In this document: piece by piece, positions 8,399 to 17,237 of the stretch
Position numbering within the stretch: the first letter of the stretch is position 1
Layout: the number at the start of each line of letters is the position of its first letter
DNA from: Virgibacillus indicus
GTDB taxonomy: Bacteria > Bacillota > Bacilli > Bacillales > Amphibacillaceae
NCBI RefSeq assembly: GCF_002266285.1
Contig: NZ_NPMS01000001.1
Location: forward strand, 558,001 to 622,000
DNA length: 64,000 bases
Direction: 5' to 3'
The notes under the pieces: generated by a model
What the model saw: only the letters and a program-made list of their open reading frames with translations
Database searches by the model: none
What the model was told of the DNA's origin: nothing
Position numbers and translations under genes: made by a program

Positions 8399-9370
8399 AT
8401 GAAGATAGCCAAATCATATGGATATTTAAAAAAAGATTTAGACATAATTGAGCAGTCATTAAATCAGGTTATTCAGGCAGAACACACTGTATTACGCAAA
8501 GCTTCAACTGAATTGCTGCAGGCTGGCGGAAAACGAATTCGACCAGTTTTTGTTTTGCTTTCTGGTCAAATTGGAAATTATAATTTGGAGCGAATCAAAA
8601 CAGCTGCTGTTTCGCTTGAATTAATACATATGGCGACACTAGTGCACGATGATGTTATTGATGATGCGGAACTCAGGAGAGGCAAACCAACCATAAAAGA
8701 ATCCTATGGCAATCGGGTTGCTATGTATACAGGTGACTATATATTAGCACGTTCGCTGGAAAATATTACAAAATTGAAAAATCCAGAAGTCCATCGTGTA
8801 TTATCACGTTCCATCGTCGAGGTATGCGTCGGCGAAATTGAACAAATCAAATATAAGTATAACTGGGATCAGAATTTAAGAGACTATCTGCGAAGAATTA
8901 AACGAAAAACCGCTCTGCTTATAGCTACAAGCTGTAAATTGGGGGCAATTGTTTCCGGAGTTTCAGAATCACATGCAAATAAATTATATTTATACGGCTA
9001 TTATATTGGAATGTCTTACCAGATTATCGATGATATTCTCGACTTTACTTCCTCATCAAAGGAATTAGGCAAGCCTGCAGGAAACGATTTACTGCAGGGA
9101 AATCTGACTTTGCCAGTTCTTTACGCAATGGAAGATACAGAATTTAATGATCTATTAAGGAAAACATTTCAAGATCCGGAAAATGTGTCAGCAGCTGATT
9201 TAACTATCCTGCTTGATGCTTTAAAGAAAACGAATGGAATTGAGAAGTCCTTTAAACTCAGTGATTACTATTTGCAAAAAGCTCTAGCGGTTTTGGAGGA
9301 TCTTCCTAATACGAAAGCAGCAAATTCCTTAAGAGATATAGCTAAATTTATTGGAAAAAGACGCTCATAG
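8399..9370 (+). CDS. hepT: Heptaprenyl diphosphate synthase component II
   Basis: Catalytic trans-prenyltransferase subunit that extends farnesyl diphosphate to heptaprenyl diphosphate with HepS. Both aspartate-rich motifs are present: LVHDDVIDDAE (first DDxxD) and QIIDDILDF (second). The GGKRIRPVFVLLSG motif and C-terminus KFIGKRRS are typical. The start is ATG 8399 behind AAAGGTGAC. An in-frame ATG at 8357 would add 14 residues not expected for the family and has no ribosome binding site. Length is 323 aa. Confidence 0.95.
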   Translation: MKIAKSYGYLKKDLDIIEQSLNQVIQAEHTVLRKASTELLQAGGKRIRPVFVLLSGQIGNYNLERIKTAAVSLELIHMATLVHDDVIDDAELRRGKPTIKESYGNRVAMYTGDYILARSLENITKLKNPEVHRVLSRSIVEVCVGEIEQIKYKYNWDQNLRDYLRRIKRKTALLIATSCKLGAIVSGVSESHANKLYLYGYYIGMSYQIIDDILDFTSSSKELGKPAGNDLLQGNLTLPVLYAMEDTEFNDLLRKTFQDPENVSAADLTILLDALKKTNGIEKSFKLSDYYLQKALAVLEDLPNTKAANSLRDIAKFIGKRRS

Positions 9371-9378
9371 AATTTCTG

Positions 9379-9407
9379 TTGTTATTTTTACTGATGTTTG
9401 ATAGAAT
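9379..9407 (+). promoter_or_regulatory. Candidate sigma-A promoter of ndk
   Basis: TTGTTA at 9379-9384, 17-bp spacer, TAGAAT at 9402-9407, 38 bp before the ndk ATG. Confidence 0.5.
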
Positions 9408-9445
9408 TTTTACGGTTGAATAAAAAATACATAGGGGTGCAAAAG

Positions 9446-9892
9446 ATGGAAAAAACATTTTTAATGGTAAAACCAGACGGAGTACAACGTAATTTAATTG
9501 GAGAAATTGTAAAACGATTTGAAGCAAAAGGGTTCAAATTAGCAGGAGCAAAACTAATGGTAATTTCTGATGAGCTTGCACAGAATCATTATGGTGAACA
9601 TAAAGAAAGACCTTTCTTTGGAGAGCTGGTAGATTTTATCACTTCAGGTCCTGTATTTGCAATGGTATGGGAAGGACAAAATGTAATCCAAACAGCACGC
9701 GATATGATGGGTAAAACAAACCCTCAGGAAGCGGCTTCAGGTACAATTCGCGGTGACTTCGGAATGACAGTTGGCAAGAATGTTATTCATGGTTCTGATT
9801 CTCCTGAAAGTGCTGAAAGAGAAATTGGATTATTTTTTGGGGAAGATGAGATTGTTTCATATACAAAGCAAGATAGTGCTTGGATTTATTAA
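9446..9892 (+). CDS. ndk: Nucleoside diphosphate kinase
   Basis: Transfers the gamma-phosphate of ATP to NDPs through a phosphohistidine. It is 148 aa, the normal length. The active-site histidine is His115 in NVIHGSDS, and the N-terminus [13 protein letters not shown] is typical. The start is ATG 9446 behind AGGGGTG; the frame is open further upstream but without a ribosome binding site. A terminator follows closely. Confidence 0.97.
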   Translation: MEKTFLMVKPDGVQRNLIGEIVKRFEAKGFKLAGAKLMVISDELAQNHYGEHKERPFFGELVDFITSGPVFAMVWEGQNVIQTARDMMGKTNPQEAASGTIRGDFGMTVGKNVIHGSDSPESAEREIGLFFGEDEIVSYTKQDSAWIY

Positions 9893-9902
9893 AGATAGCC
9901 TG

Positions 9903-9932
9903 ACCTCCGCTTTTCATAAGTGGAGGTTTTTT
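9903..9932 (+). terminator. Intrinsic terminator of ndk
   Basis: ACCTCCGCTT and AAGTGGAGGT pair (one mismatch), followed by TTTTTT. Confidence 0.88.
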
Positions 9933-9942
9933 ACACTGAAAG

Positions 9943-10025
9943 GAAAGTATAGATTTTTAAGGAAATCAGTATAAGCGCAACTAAGGCTTTCGCCATTAAA
10001 GCTTGGCGACAAGCCAAGTTTTCTA
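9943..10025 (+). repeat. Structured element, copy 1, upstream of cheR
   Basis: A near-identical copy lies on the other strand at 42454-42536, upstream of ponA. The shared part runs from AAGTATA through AAATCAGTATAAG and CAACTAAGGCTTTCGCC to AAGCCAAGTTTTCTA, with about seven differences. The core folds into one long hairpin: AACT, GGCTT and TCGCC pair with GGCGA, AAGCC and AGTT around the loop ATTAAAGCTT, and TTTTC follows. It sits after the ndk terminator and ends 26 nt before the cheR start. It may be a leader RNA element, an attenuator or a dispersed repeat. Confidence 0.75.
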
Positions 10026-10051
10026 AAAATCTCGTGAAAGAGGCACAGGGA

Positions 10052-10834
10052 ATGGAAGAGGAATATATTAAATTTAAAAGTCAAATTAAACATAAAATAG
10101 GAATTGATTTAAATCTGTACAAAGAAGCACAAATGAAACGCAGGATTACTTCACTGAGGAATAAACGGGGCTTTGGTGATTTTTCATCTTATTACAAAGC
10201 TCTCAATAAAGAGGATACTCTTTTAAAGGAATTTATCGATCGTTTAACAATAAACGTTTCAGAGTTTTACCGAAATCCAAAAAGGTGGGAAGTTTTAAAA
10301 AATAATGTTTTCCCGCTGCTCCTTGAAAACAAAAAAAAAATAACATTGTGGAGTGCTGCCTGTTCCACCGGAGAAGAACCCTATAGTCTGGCGATAATGG
10401 CAAAGGAGTATTTTCCCCAATATGATATAAAAATACTGGCAACAGATATTGATAGGAATGCTCTAGATGCAGCAAAACGGGGCATTTATCCGGCACAGGC
10501 TTTAAAAGAAGTACCTCAGGATTCAAAGAAAAAATATTTCACAGAAAAGAACGGCTTATACACTGTCAATCAGATACTGAAGCAGCAGATAAGCTTTAAA
10601 AAACATAATTTGCTGGCTGACAGGTATCCTCAAGACGTTGATTTAATCATCTGCAGAAATGTGTTAATTTATTTTACAGATGAAGCTAAAGAACTTATTT
10701 ACCGCCGATTCAGTAATACACTCAATGATAACGGCGTTTTATTCGTAGGAAGCACTGAGCAGATTTTCAGTCCTGGTCAATATAATTTAAGCCTGCTGGA
10801 TACTTTTTTCTATCAAAAAGATGCACTTAATTAG
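10052..10834 (+). CDS. cheR: Chemotaxis protein methyltransferase CheR
   Basis: Methylates glutamates of methyl-accepting chemotaxis proteins using SAM. About 260 aa: an N-terminal helical domain with KRRITSLRNKRGF, then the SAM domain with WSAACSTGEEPYSLAI (motif I region) and ICRNVLIYF. ATG 10052 is preferred, with AAAGAGG at good distance; GTG 10034 lies too close to the structured element and has no ribosome binding site. The position between ndk and aroC is the B. subtilis order. Confidence 0.93.
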   Translation: MEEEYIKFKSQIKHKIGIDLNLYKEAQMKRRITSLRNKRGFGDFSSYYKALNKEDTLLKEFIDRLTINVSEFYRNPKRWEVLKNNVFPLLLENKKKITLWSAACSTGEEPYSLAIMAKEYFPQYDIKILATDIDRNALDAAKRGIYPAQALKEVPQDSKKKYFTEKNGLYTVNQILKQQISFKKHNLLADRYPQDVDLIICRNVLIYFTDEAKELIYRRFSNTLNDNGVLFVGSTEQIFSPGQYNLSLLDTFFYQKDALN

Positions 10835-10835
10835 A

Positions 10836-10881
10836 AAACTCTTGTCAGAACTCTTGTCAGTCGATTAAGAGTTTTTTAATG
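10836..10881 (+). terminator. Intrinsic terminator of cheR with duplicated arm
   Basis: The 12-bp unit AACTCTTGTCAG occurs twice in tandem, and either copy of AACTCTT can pair with the downstream AAGAGTT before TTTTTT. The hairpin loop is therefore variable. Confidence 0.75.
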
Positions 10882-10961
10882 ATTTTTTAAATTTTACCCA
10901 AAATAATGACAGATATGATATAGTTATTAGAAAAATTAATTCTAGTGAAGGAGAATGTTCA

Positions 10962-12131
10962 TTGCGCTACTTAACTGCAGGAGAATCCCACGGAAAACAA
11001 CTAACAACAATAATTGAAGGCGTCCCAGCCAGAATGCCGCTGCTTCAAGAGGATATTAATGATTCCTTATTACGCAGACAGAAAGGACATGGACGCGGAA
11101 AAAGGATGCAGATTGAGAAAGACCTGGTTGATATTACTGGTGGAGTAAGACACGGGGAAACATTGGGGTCACCAATTTCACTAGTTGTACATAATGATGA
11201 TTTCAAACATTGGGTTGATATTATGGGGGAGGATCCATTAGACCCCGATGCGAAAATCAGACGTGTTGTAACCAGACCAAGGCCGGGACATGCTGACTTA
11301 AATGGAGCACTTAAATATGGACATCGTGACATCCGAAATATACTGGAACGTTCCTCTGCCCGTGAAACTACCGTACGGGTGGCAGCTGGTGCTGTTGCAA
11401 AAACATTATTAAAACACTTAGGTATCGAAGTGAGTGGTTATGTTAAAGAAATTGCCGGAATACGAGCAGCAGAAATTGACACATTGACAATTGAGGAAAG
11501 ACAAAAGATCTCAGAAGCATCTCCAGTCAGAGTTCTTGATAAAGATGTGGAGCAGCCTATGATGGACGCAATTGATGAGGCTAAAAAAGAAGGGGACTCT
11601 ATTGGCGGCATCTGTGAGGTTTATGTAGAAGGGATGCCTGCTGGAGTTGGATCCTATGTTCATTACGATCGTAAGCTCGACAGCAGAATTGCAGGTAGTG
11701 TCGTTAGTATTAATGCTTTCAAGGGAGTAGAATTTGGAATCGGCTTCCAGGCATCACAGATGAACGGCAGTAAGGTTCATGATGAAATTACCTGGAGTGA
11801 AGACAAAGGATATTATCGCAAATCGAATCGTCTCGGTGGTTTTGAAGGTGGAATGACAACAGGTATGCCTATTGTTGTCAAGGGCGTAATGAAGCCTATC
11901 CCTACCTTGATGAAAAGACCTCTCCAAAGTGTTGATATCGAAACAAAAGAACCTTTTAAAGCAACTGTAGAGAGATCAGATGCCTGTGCTGTTCCGGCTG
12001 CTTCGGTAGTAATGGAGCATGTGGTTGCATTTGAATTGGCAAAAGCAATAACCGAGCAATTTCCTAGTGACCAATTTCCACAGCTTAAAAAGGCGATAGA
12101 GGAATACCGTGAAGAAATCAGGTGTTTTTAG
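10962..12131 (+). CDS. aroC: Chorismate synthase
   Basis: Converts EPSP to chorismate with reduced FMN; last step of the shikimate pathway. It is 389 aa. Characteristic segments are GESHGKQLT at the N-terminus, [12 protein letters not shown] and the FMN/substrate-binding [18 protein letters not shown]. The start is TTG 10962 behind GAAGGAG. It is the first gene of the aroC-aroB-aroH-hisC-tyrA-aroA group. Upstream TGATATAGT could be an extended -10 promoter. Confidence 0.97.
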   Translation: MRYLTAGESHGKQLTTIIEGVPARMPLLQEDINDSLLRRQKGHGRGKRMQIEKDLVDITGGVRHGETLGSPISLVVHNDDFKHWVDIMGEDPLDPDAKIRRVVTRPRPGHADLNGALKYGHRDIRNILERSSARETTVRVAAGAVAKTLLKHLGIEVSGYVKEIAGIRAAEIDTLTIEERQKISEASPVRVLDKDVEQPMMDAIDEAKKEGDSIGGICEVYVEGMPAGVGSYVHYDRKLDSRIAGSVVSINAFKGVEFGIGFQASQMNGSKVHDEITWSEDKGYYRKSNRLGGFEGGMTTGMPIVVKGVMKPIPTLMKRPLQSVDIETKEPFKATVERSDACAVPAASVVMEHVVAFELAKAITEQFPSDQFPQLKKAIEEYREEIRCF

Positions 12132-13204
12132 TGGAAGAAATTCGTGTGAGATCAACTTCACATTCCTATATCGTTTCTATTGGGGAAAAAATTTTGTCTC
12201 AGTTAGAGCAATTTTTAACAGAAGATTATTCCAGAGTTCTTATTATCACGGATGAAACAGTCGCAGACCTCTATTTAGATATAGTGAAGAATAATATTCC
12301 TAAAGAGAAAATCTCATCCCATATTATCCCGGCAGGTGAACAATCCAAGAATATAGATGCATTTTATAATCTGCACACGGAAGCATTAAAAAATGGACTT
12401 GACCGCAATTCTTTGATTGTTGCATTGGGCGGAGGGGTTGTAGGTGATCTGGCAGGTTTTGCAGCGGCAACCTATATGCGGGGAATTGATTATATTCAGG
12501 TCCCCACTACAATTCTTGCACATGACAGCAGTGTTGGTGGAAAAGTCGCCATAAACCACGAGCTTGGCAAAAATATGATTGGAAATTTCTATCCTCCTCG
12601 AGCAGTTGTCTTTGATGTAACAACATTGCAGTCCTTAAAGGACAAAGATATTCGATCTGGCTATGCTGAACTGATTAAGGAAGCACTAATAGATGATGAA
12701 GCATTTTTCCATAGTATGCTAAAGACTGAGCTGAACACACTGTCAAACAAACAGCTGCAAGAGCATATTATGTTCGGAATCAAAGTAAAGGCTCTGATTG
12801 TTGAAGCTGATGAAAAAGAGTCCGGTGTACGGAAATATTTAAATCTTGGCCATACGCTGGGCCATGCAATAGAAGCTGAACTAGGCTATGGAACTCTTAC
12901 ACACGGGGAAGCTATAGCAATTGGATTATTATTCGCACTGCATGTAAGTGAAGATATTTACGGAGTCAGTTTACCTTTTAACGATTTATATCAATGGCTT
13001 GAAAAAAATGACTATCCTTTAAATACTTTTCAGTTTAACGAAGATGCATTAATAAATAAAATGAAATCGGATAAGAAAACAATAGATAATACGATACAAA
13101 TGGTGCTTCTGGAGAAAATAGGCACACCAGCAACAAAAGAAATCAATGATCAGGATCTAAAAAATTACTTACAATCATTTAATCAAAGGGTGGTGCGGGA
13201 ATGA
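12131..13204 (+). CDS. aroB: 3-Dehydroquinate synthase
   Basis: Forms 3-dehydroquinate from DAHP, using NAD+ and a metal ion; second step of the shikimate pathway. The NAD-binding motif GGGVVGDLAGFAAATYMRG and metal-binding HTLGHAIE are present. The preferred start is GTG 12131, whose G is the last base of the aroC stop (TAGTG), with AGGTG upstream. GTG 12122 is an alternative that overlaps aroC more. The tight overlap suggests translational coupling. About 357 aa. Confidence 0.95.
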   Translation: MEEIRVRSTSHSYIVSIGEKILSQLEQFLTEDYSRVLIITDETVADLYLDIVKNNIPKEKISSHIIPAGEQSKNIDAFYNLHTEALKNGLDRNSLIVALGGGVVGDLAGFAAATYMRGIDYIQVPTTILAHDSSVGGKVAINHELGKNMIGNFYPPRAVVFDVTTLQSLKDKDIRSGYAELIKEALIDDEAFFHSMLKTELNTLSNKQLQEHIMFGIKVKALIVEADEKESGVRKYLNLGHTLGHAIEAELGYGTLTHGEAIAIGLLFALHVSEDIYGVSLPFNDLYQWLEKNDYPLNTFQFNEDALINKMKSDKKTIDNTIQMVLLEKIGTPATKEINDQDLKNYLQSFNQRVVRE

Positions 13205-13575
13205 CAAGAGGTATAAGGGGAGCAACTACTGTTCCTGCAAATGAAGAAAATCACATGATAGCAAATACAAAAAAGCTTGTAGAAGAAATGATTGAAAAGA
13301 ATAATATAGCTGCAGAAGATGTATCGCATGTATTTATTTCAGTAACGAAGGATTTGAATGCGACGTTTCCTGCTAAATCTCTTAGGGAAATACCTGGATG
13401 GACCTATGTACCAGTAATGTGTATGGCAGAAATAGAAGTACCAGGAAGTCTGCCTGCTTGTATTCGGATTATGATGGTTGTAAATACCACAGAAGAACAG
13501 AAAGGTATCCAACATGTATTTCATAATGATGCGATTAAATTGCGTCCAGATTTAGTAAAACAGAGAGGAGAGTAG
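13201..13575 (+). CDS. aroH: Chorismate mutase, AroH type
   Basis: Converts chorismate to prephenate, the branch toward phenylalanine and tyrosine. A 124-aa monofunctional trimeric AroH-type mutase, starting TRGIRGATTVPAN with the conserved Arg7 of the active site. The ATG overlaps the aroB stop in ATGA. It is followed 3 bp later by hisC; the trp operon that lies here in B. subtilis is absent. Confidence 0.96.
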   Translation: MTRGIRGATTVPANEENHMIANTKKLVEEMIEKNNIAAEDVSHVFISVTKDLNATFPAKSLREIPGWTYVPVMCMAEIEVPGSLPACIRIMMVVNTTEEQKGIQHVFHNDAIKLRPDLVKQRGE

Positions 13576-13578
13576 TCA

Positions 13579-14679
13579 ATGAAGGGAAAATCAGCACTAA
13601 ATCAATTATCTCCTTATCAGCAAGGGAAACAGATCAAAGATATTCAAAAAGAATATGGCTTGGACAGGATTGTCAAGCTTGCTTCAAATGAAAATCCATA
13701 TGGTTATTCTAAGCATGTACGTGACTTCTTTTTACATAATATAACTGAGTTCAATATATACCCAGATGGTTATACTGCAGAATTACGTACAGCGATAGCC
13801 GGGAAATTGAATGTAAAAGAAAATCATCTGATATTCGGAAGCGGGTCTGAAGAAATTGTAGCGATGATTTGCAGGGCCTTTCTATATCCTGGAACTAACA
13901 CGGTTATGGCTGCCCCTACATTTCCGCAATATAAGCATAATGCAATTATTGAAGGTGCTCTTGTTCGGGAAATTCCAACCGTAAATGGTTATCATGATCT
14001 TGATAAAATGCTTGGAGCAATTGATGAGAAAACCAAAGTAGTTTGGCTCTGTTCACCAAATAATCCAACAGGTTCAGTAATTCCAAAAAGCGATTTTCAG
14101 TCATTTATGAAAAAATGTCCTGATAATATTTTAGTTGTTCTGGATGAAGCCTACTATGAGTATATGGAAGATTTGGAAAGTAATAATACCATTGAACATT
14201 TGTCAGATTATTCAAACCTGATTCTATTACGCACATTTTCAAAAGCCTTTGGCCTGGCTGGGCTGCGTATTGGTTATGGGGTTTCGAATGTGGAAATTGT
14301 TAAGAATCTTGATGTTGTCAGAGGGCCTTTTAATACTACCTCTTTGGCACAAAGAGCCGCATTAATCGCATTGGAAGATACAGCATTCATTGGGGAAACA
14401 GCTGCAAAAAATAAACTAGTGAAACAATCCATGCAGCAGTTCCTGGATTCCATCGGCTGGAAGTATTATGACTCTCAGGCAAACTTCTTATTGGTTTCAA
14501 CCCCAATAAGCGGGACAGAGGTATTTCAATATTTAGTGAAGAATGGCTTTATCATTCGGCCTGGTGAAGTTCTTGGTGCACCAAATACGATCAGGTTCAC
14601 ACTTGGTGAAGCAGATGATATGAAATTATTGCAGAAAAAACTAGCAGAATTAAATGACGAAACAACCAAGGGGAATTAA
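13579..14679 (+). CDS. hisC: Histidinol-phosphate/aromatic aminotransferase
   Basis: A PLP-dependent aminotransferase of histidine synthesis that in Bacillus also transaminates aromatic keto acids, which fits its place between aroH and tyrA. It is 366 aa. The PLP lysine lies in RTFSKAFGLAGLRIGYG, and the SPNNPTG and LDEAYYEY motifs are present. GAGAGGAG precedes the ATG, and spacing to aroH and tyrA is only 3 and 2 bp. Confidence 0.95.
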   Translation: MKGKSALNQLSPYQQGKQIKDIQKEYGLDRIVKLASNENPYGYSKHVRDFFLHNITEFNIYPDGYTAELRTAIAGKLNVKENHLIFGSGSEEIVAMICRAFLYPGTNTVMAAPTFPQYKHNAIIEGALVREIPTVNGYHDLDKMLGAIDEKTKVVWLCSPNNPTGSVIPKSDFQSFMKKCPDNILVVLDEAYYEYMEDLESNNTIEHLSDYSNLILLRTFSKAFGLAGLRIGYGVSNVEIVKNLDVVRGPFNTTSLAQRAALIALEDTAFIGETAAKNKLVKQSMQQFLDSIGWKYYDSQANFLLVSTPISGTEVFQYLVKNGFIIRPGEVLGAPNTIRFTLGEADDMKLLQKKLAELNDETTKGN

Positions 14680-14681
14680 TC

Positions 14682-15782
14682 GTGAAACACACTATTTTAA
14701 TTGCAGGACTTGGATTAATCGGCGGGTCTCTTGCAAAAGGAATGACTGAATCCAATCAGAATCATGTTATTGGTTATGACGTAAACCTAGAATCATTGGA
14801 ATATGCATATACAAATAGAATCATTCATGAGTCGGCAAAGAATTTTCACAATGCAGCTGAGTTAGCAGATTTCATTATACTTGCGGCTCCAATCTCAGAG
14901 ACAATCGAATTAATGAAAAAATTAAACGATATTCCACTAAAGGAAAATGTAATCGTCTCTGATACAGCTTCCGTAAAATGTTCTATTATAGAAACCGCTG
15001 GCCGACTTACAAATAAAAATATAACATTTATCGGTGGGCATCCTATGGCGGGATCCCATAAAAAAGGTGTACAGGCAGCAAAAGCACATTTATTTGAAAA
15101 TGCAATTTATGTACTTACGCCTTCTGTAAATAGTACACCGGACAAAGTTGATGCACTTAAAGATATTTTGCGTCATGCAAAAAGTAAATTTATTATTCTA
15201 AATCCCGATGAACATGATGAAATGACGGGAGTTGTTTCCCATTTTCCGCATTTAATAGCATCCTCTCTAGTACAACAGGCCAGAAAATGGGGAGAGACAC
15301 ACTCTTATTTGCCAAATCTTGCTGCAGGCGGTTTTCGGGATATAACAAGAATAGCTTCAAGCAATCCGAAGATGTGGCAGGATATATTTTCACATAATCG
15401 CGGTAAAATGTCACAGCTGCTTGGAGAATGGATTAATGAAATGCATTTTCTGAAGGAATTAGTAGATAAAAATGATAAAGAGGATATAATTTCGTATCTG
15501 GATACGGCAAAAACTTACAGGGATGGATTAGGCACTGAGGAAAAAGGAGTTATTCCAGCTTTCTACGATATCTACGTTGACATTCGCGACCAAGCAGGTG
15601 CATTAGCCTCAGTAACACAAATACTGGCTAATGAAAATATAAGTATTAATAATATACAGATATTAGAAATTCGCGAGGGCATAACTGGAGCATTAAGACT
15701 AAGTCTGTCTTCAAAGGAAGCCCAAAGAAAAAGCCTCAGCATTCTCCAAAATAAAGGATATGAGATAATGATTCAGAGATAA
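14682..15782 (+). CDS. tyrA: Prephenate dehydrogenase with ACT domain
   Basis: Oxidatively decarboxylates prephenate to 4-hydroxyphenylpyruvate for tyrosine synthesis. It is 366 aa. The NAD-binding motif GLGLIGGSLAKG is at residues 8-19, the catalytic-region GGHPMAGSHKKG follows, and a C-terminal ACT domain (DIRDQAGALASVTQILANE, about residues 295-366) probably senses tyrosine. The start is GTG 14682 behind AAGGGG. Confidence 0.95.
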   Translation: MKHTILIAGLGLIGGSLAKGMTESNQNHVIGYDVNLESLEYAYTNRIIHESAKNFHNAAELADFIILAAPISETIELMKKLNDIPLKENVIVSDTASVKCSIIETAGRLTNKNITFIGGHPMAGSHKKGVQAAKAHLFENAIYVLTPSVNSTPDKVDALKDILRHAKSKFIILNPDEHDEMTGVVSHFPHLIASSLVQQARKWGETHSYLPNLAAGGFRDITRIASSNPKMWQDIFSHNRGKMSQLLGEWINEMHFLKELVDKNDKEDIISYLDTAKTYRDGLGTEEKGVIPAFYDIYVDIRDQAGALASVTQILANENISINNIQILEIREGITGALRLSLSSKEAQRKSLSILQNKGYEIMIQR

Positions 15783-15802
15783 ACCAAAAGGAAGTGACTA
15801 GT

Positions 15803-17095
15803 ATGGGTGAAATGAAATTGCAGGCAACCCAAAATCCTCTCAAAGGAGAAATAGAAGTGCCAGGAGATAAGTCTATTTCGCATAGAGCGGTTATTTTTGG
15901 ATCCCTTGCCAAAGGCACTACAAAGGTGACACATTTTTTAGATGGTGAAGATTGCATGCGCACTGTAAATGCTTTCAAGAAAATGGGGGTTTCCATTGAA
16001 AAACAGGGATTGACACTAACAATAAATGGAAATGGAATTGAAGCCCTTACTGAACCTATTGAACCACTATATTTTGGCAATTCGGGCACTACTGCCAGGC
16101 TGATGCTTGGTTTATTGTCAGGACTCCCGCTTTTTACTACAATCTATGGTGATCCATCCCTGTCAAAGCGTCCTATGGACCGGGTTGGAATACCGTTAAG
16201 TATAATGGGAGCAAGCTTCGATGGCAGAGAGGGAGGAAGTCTTCTTCCTTTATCCATAAGGGGAAAAACGTTAAATGGAATCAACTATACATTGCCAGTC
16301 AAAAGTGCTCAGGTTAAATCAGCAATATTGCTTGCAGGACTTCATGCAGATGGAGAAACAAAAGTTACAGAAAATACACCCACTAGAAATCACACTGAAA
16401 ATATGCTAAAGGCATTTGGAGCCGATTTAACTACAGATGGCCATACCATTACAGTAACTAACAAAAACACCCTGTCAGCAGCTGATGTTTATGTTCCTGG
16501 TGATATTTCCTCAGCCGCATTTTTTCTTGCAGCTGCAGCTATTATACCGGGAAGTAAATTAACTCTTAAAAATGTTGGATTAAACGAGACAAGAACGGGT
16601 ATTATTGATGTGCTTAGGGCAATGAATGCGGATATTCAAATACATAATGAGCAAAGTGGCGGTGGAGAATTATTTGGTGATATTACCATTGCTCATCGTA
16701 AGCTCCGCAGCACAACAATAGAAGGGGAGATAATCCCAAGCCTGATCGATGAAATCCCGATCATTGCCTTGATTGCAACACAAGCAGAAGGTACAACTAT
16801 TATACGTGATGCTGAGGAACTTAAAGTAAAGGAAACTGACAGAATTGCAGCTGCTGCAGATCTATTGTCCACCCTTGGAGCCTCTGTTGAACCAACAGAT
16901 GATGGTATGATTATCCATGGTAAAACAGATTTAACCGGAGGCAAAGTCGCTTCCTATAATGATCATCGAATTGCAATGTCTGCAGTAATAGCTTCATTAA
17001 TTGCCAAGGATGAAGTCCTTCTTGATGACGTAAGTTCCATTGCAATTTCCTATCCTGGTTTTTTTGATGACTTAGCTGAAATAAAAAGTAAATAG
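15803..17095 (+). CDS. aroA: 3-Phosphoshikimate 1-carboxyvinyltransferase (EPSP synthase), class II-like
   Basis: Adds enolpyruvate from PEP to shikimate-3-phosphate. It is 430 aa. The motifs GDKSISHR, GNSGTTARLMLG, SAQVK, RNHT and NETR are present. The last ones and GDKS fit the four motifs used to define class II, naturally glyphosate-tolerant EPSP synthases; tolerance here is an inference. The start is ATG 15803 behind AAGGAAG, with GTG 15794 too close to the ribosome binding site. It is the last gene of the operon and is followed by a strong terminator. Confidence 0.95.
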   Translation: MGEMKLQATQNPLKGEIEVPGDKSISHRAVIFGSLAKGTTKVTHFLDGEDCMRTVNAFKKMGVSIEKQGLTLTINGNGIEALTEPIEPLYFGNSGTTARLMLGLLSGLPLFTTIYGDPSLSKRPMDRVGIPLSIMGASFDGREGGSLLPLSIRGKTLNGINYTLPVKSAQVKSAILLAGLHADGETKVTENTPTRNHTENMLKAFGADLTTDGHTITVTNKNTLSAADVYVPGDISSAAFFLAAAAIIPGSKLTLKNVGLNETRTGIIDVLRAMNADIQIHNEQSGGGELFGDITIAHRKLRSTTIEGEIIPSLIDEIPIIALIATQAEGTTIIRDAEELKVKETDRIAAAADLLSTLGASVEPTDDGMIIHGKTDLTGGKVASYNDHRIAMSAVIASLIAKDEVLLDDVSSIAISYPGFFDDLAEIKSK

Positions 17096-17104
17096 CAATT
17101 AATA

Positions 17105-17156
17105 AGTGTCTGATTCCCGCAATAAAACAGTTTAGGGAATCAGACTCTTTGTTTCT
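17105..17156 (+). terminator. Intrinsic terminator of the aro operon
   Basis: GTCTGATTCCC (17108-17118) pairs perfectly with GGGAATCAGAC (17135-17145), followed by TCTTTGTTTCT. Confidence 0.88.
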
Positions 17157-17172
17157 ATATAGTCTCTTTCAG

Positions 17173-17201
17173 TTGAACATGAACATATATTTCGCTATCA
17201 T
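17173..17201 (+). promoter_or_regulatory. Candidate sigma-A promoter of ypiA
   Basis: TTGAAC at 17173-17178, 17-bp spacer, TATCAT at 17196-17201, 36 bp before the start codon. Confidence 0.6.
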
Positions 17202-17237
17202 AAATCGTATAGTTCGTACGAAGAGAGGATGTTCACT

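Noticed and set aside
10034..10051. GTG start of cheR at 10034
   Set aside because: No ribosome binding site precedes it and it lies only 9 bp after the structured element; ATG 10052 has AAAGAGG at good spacing.
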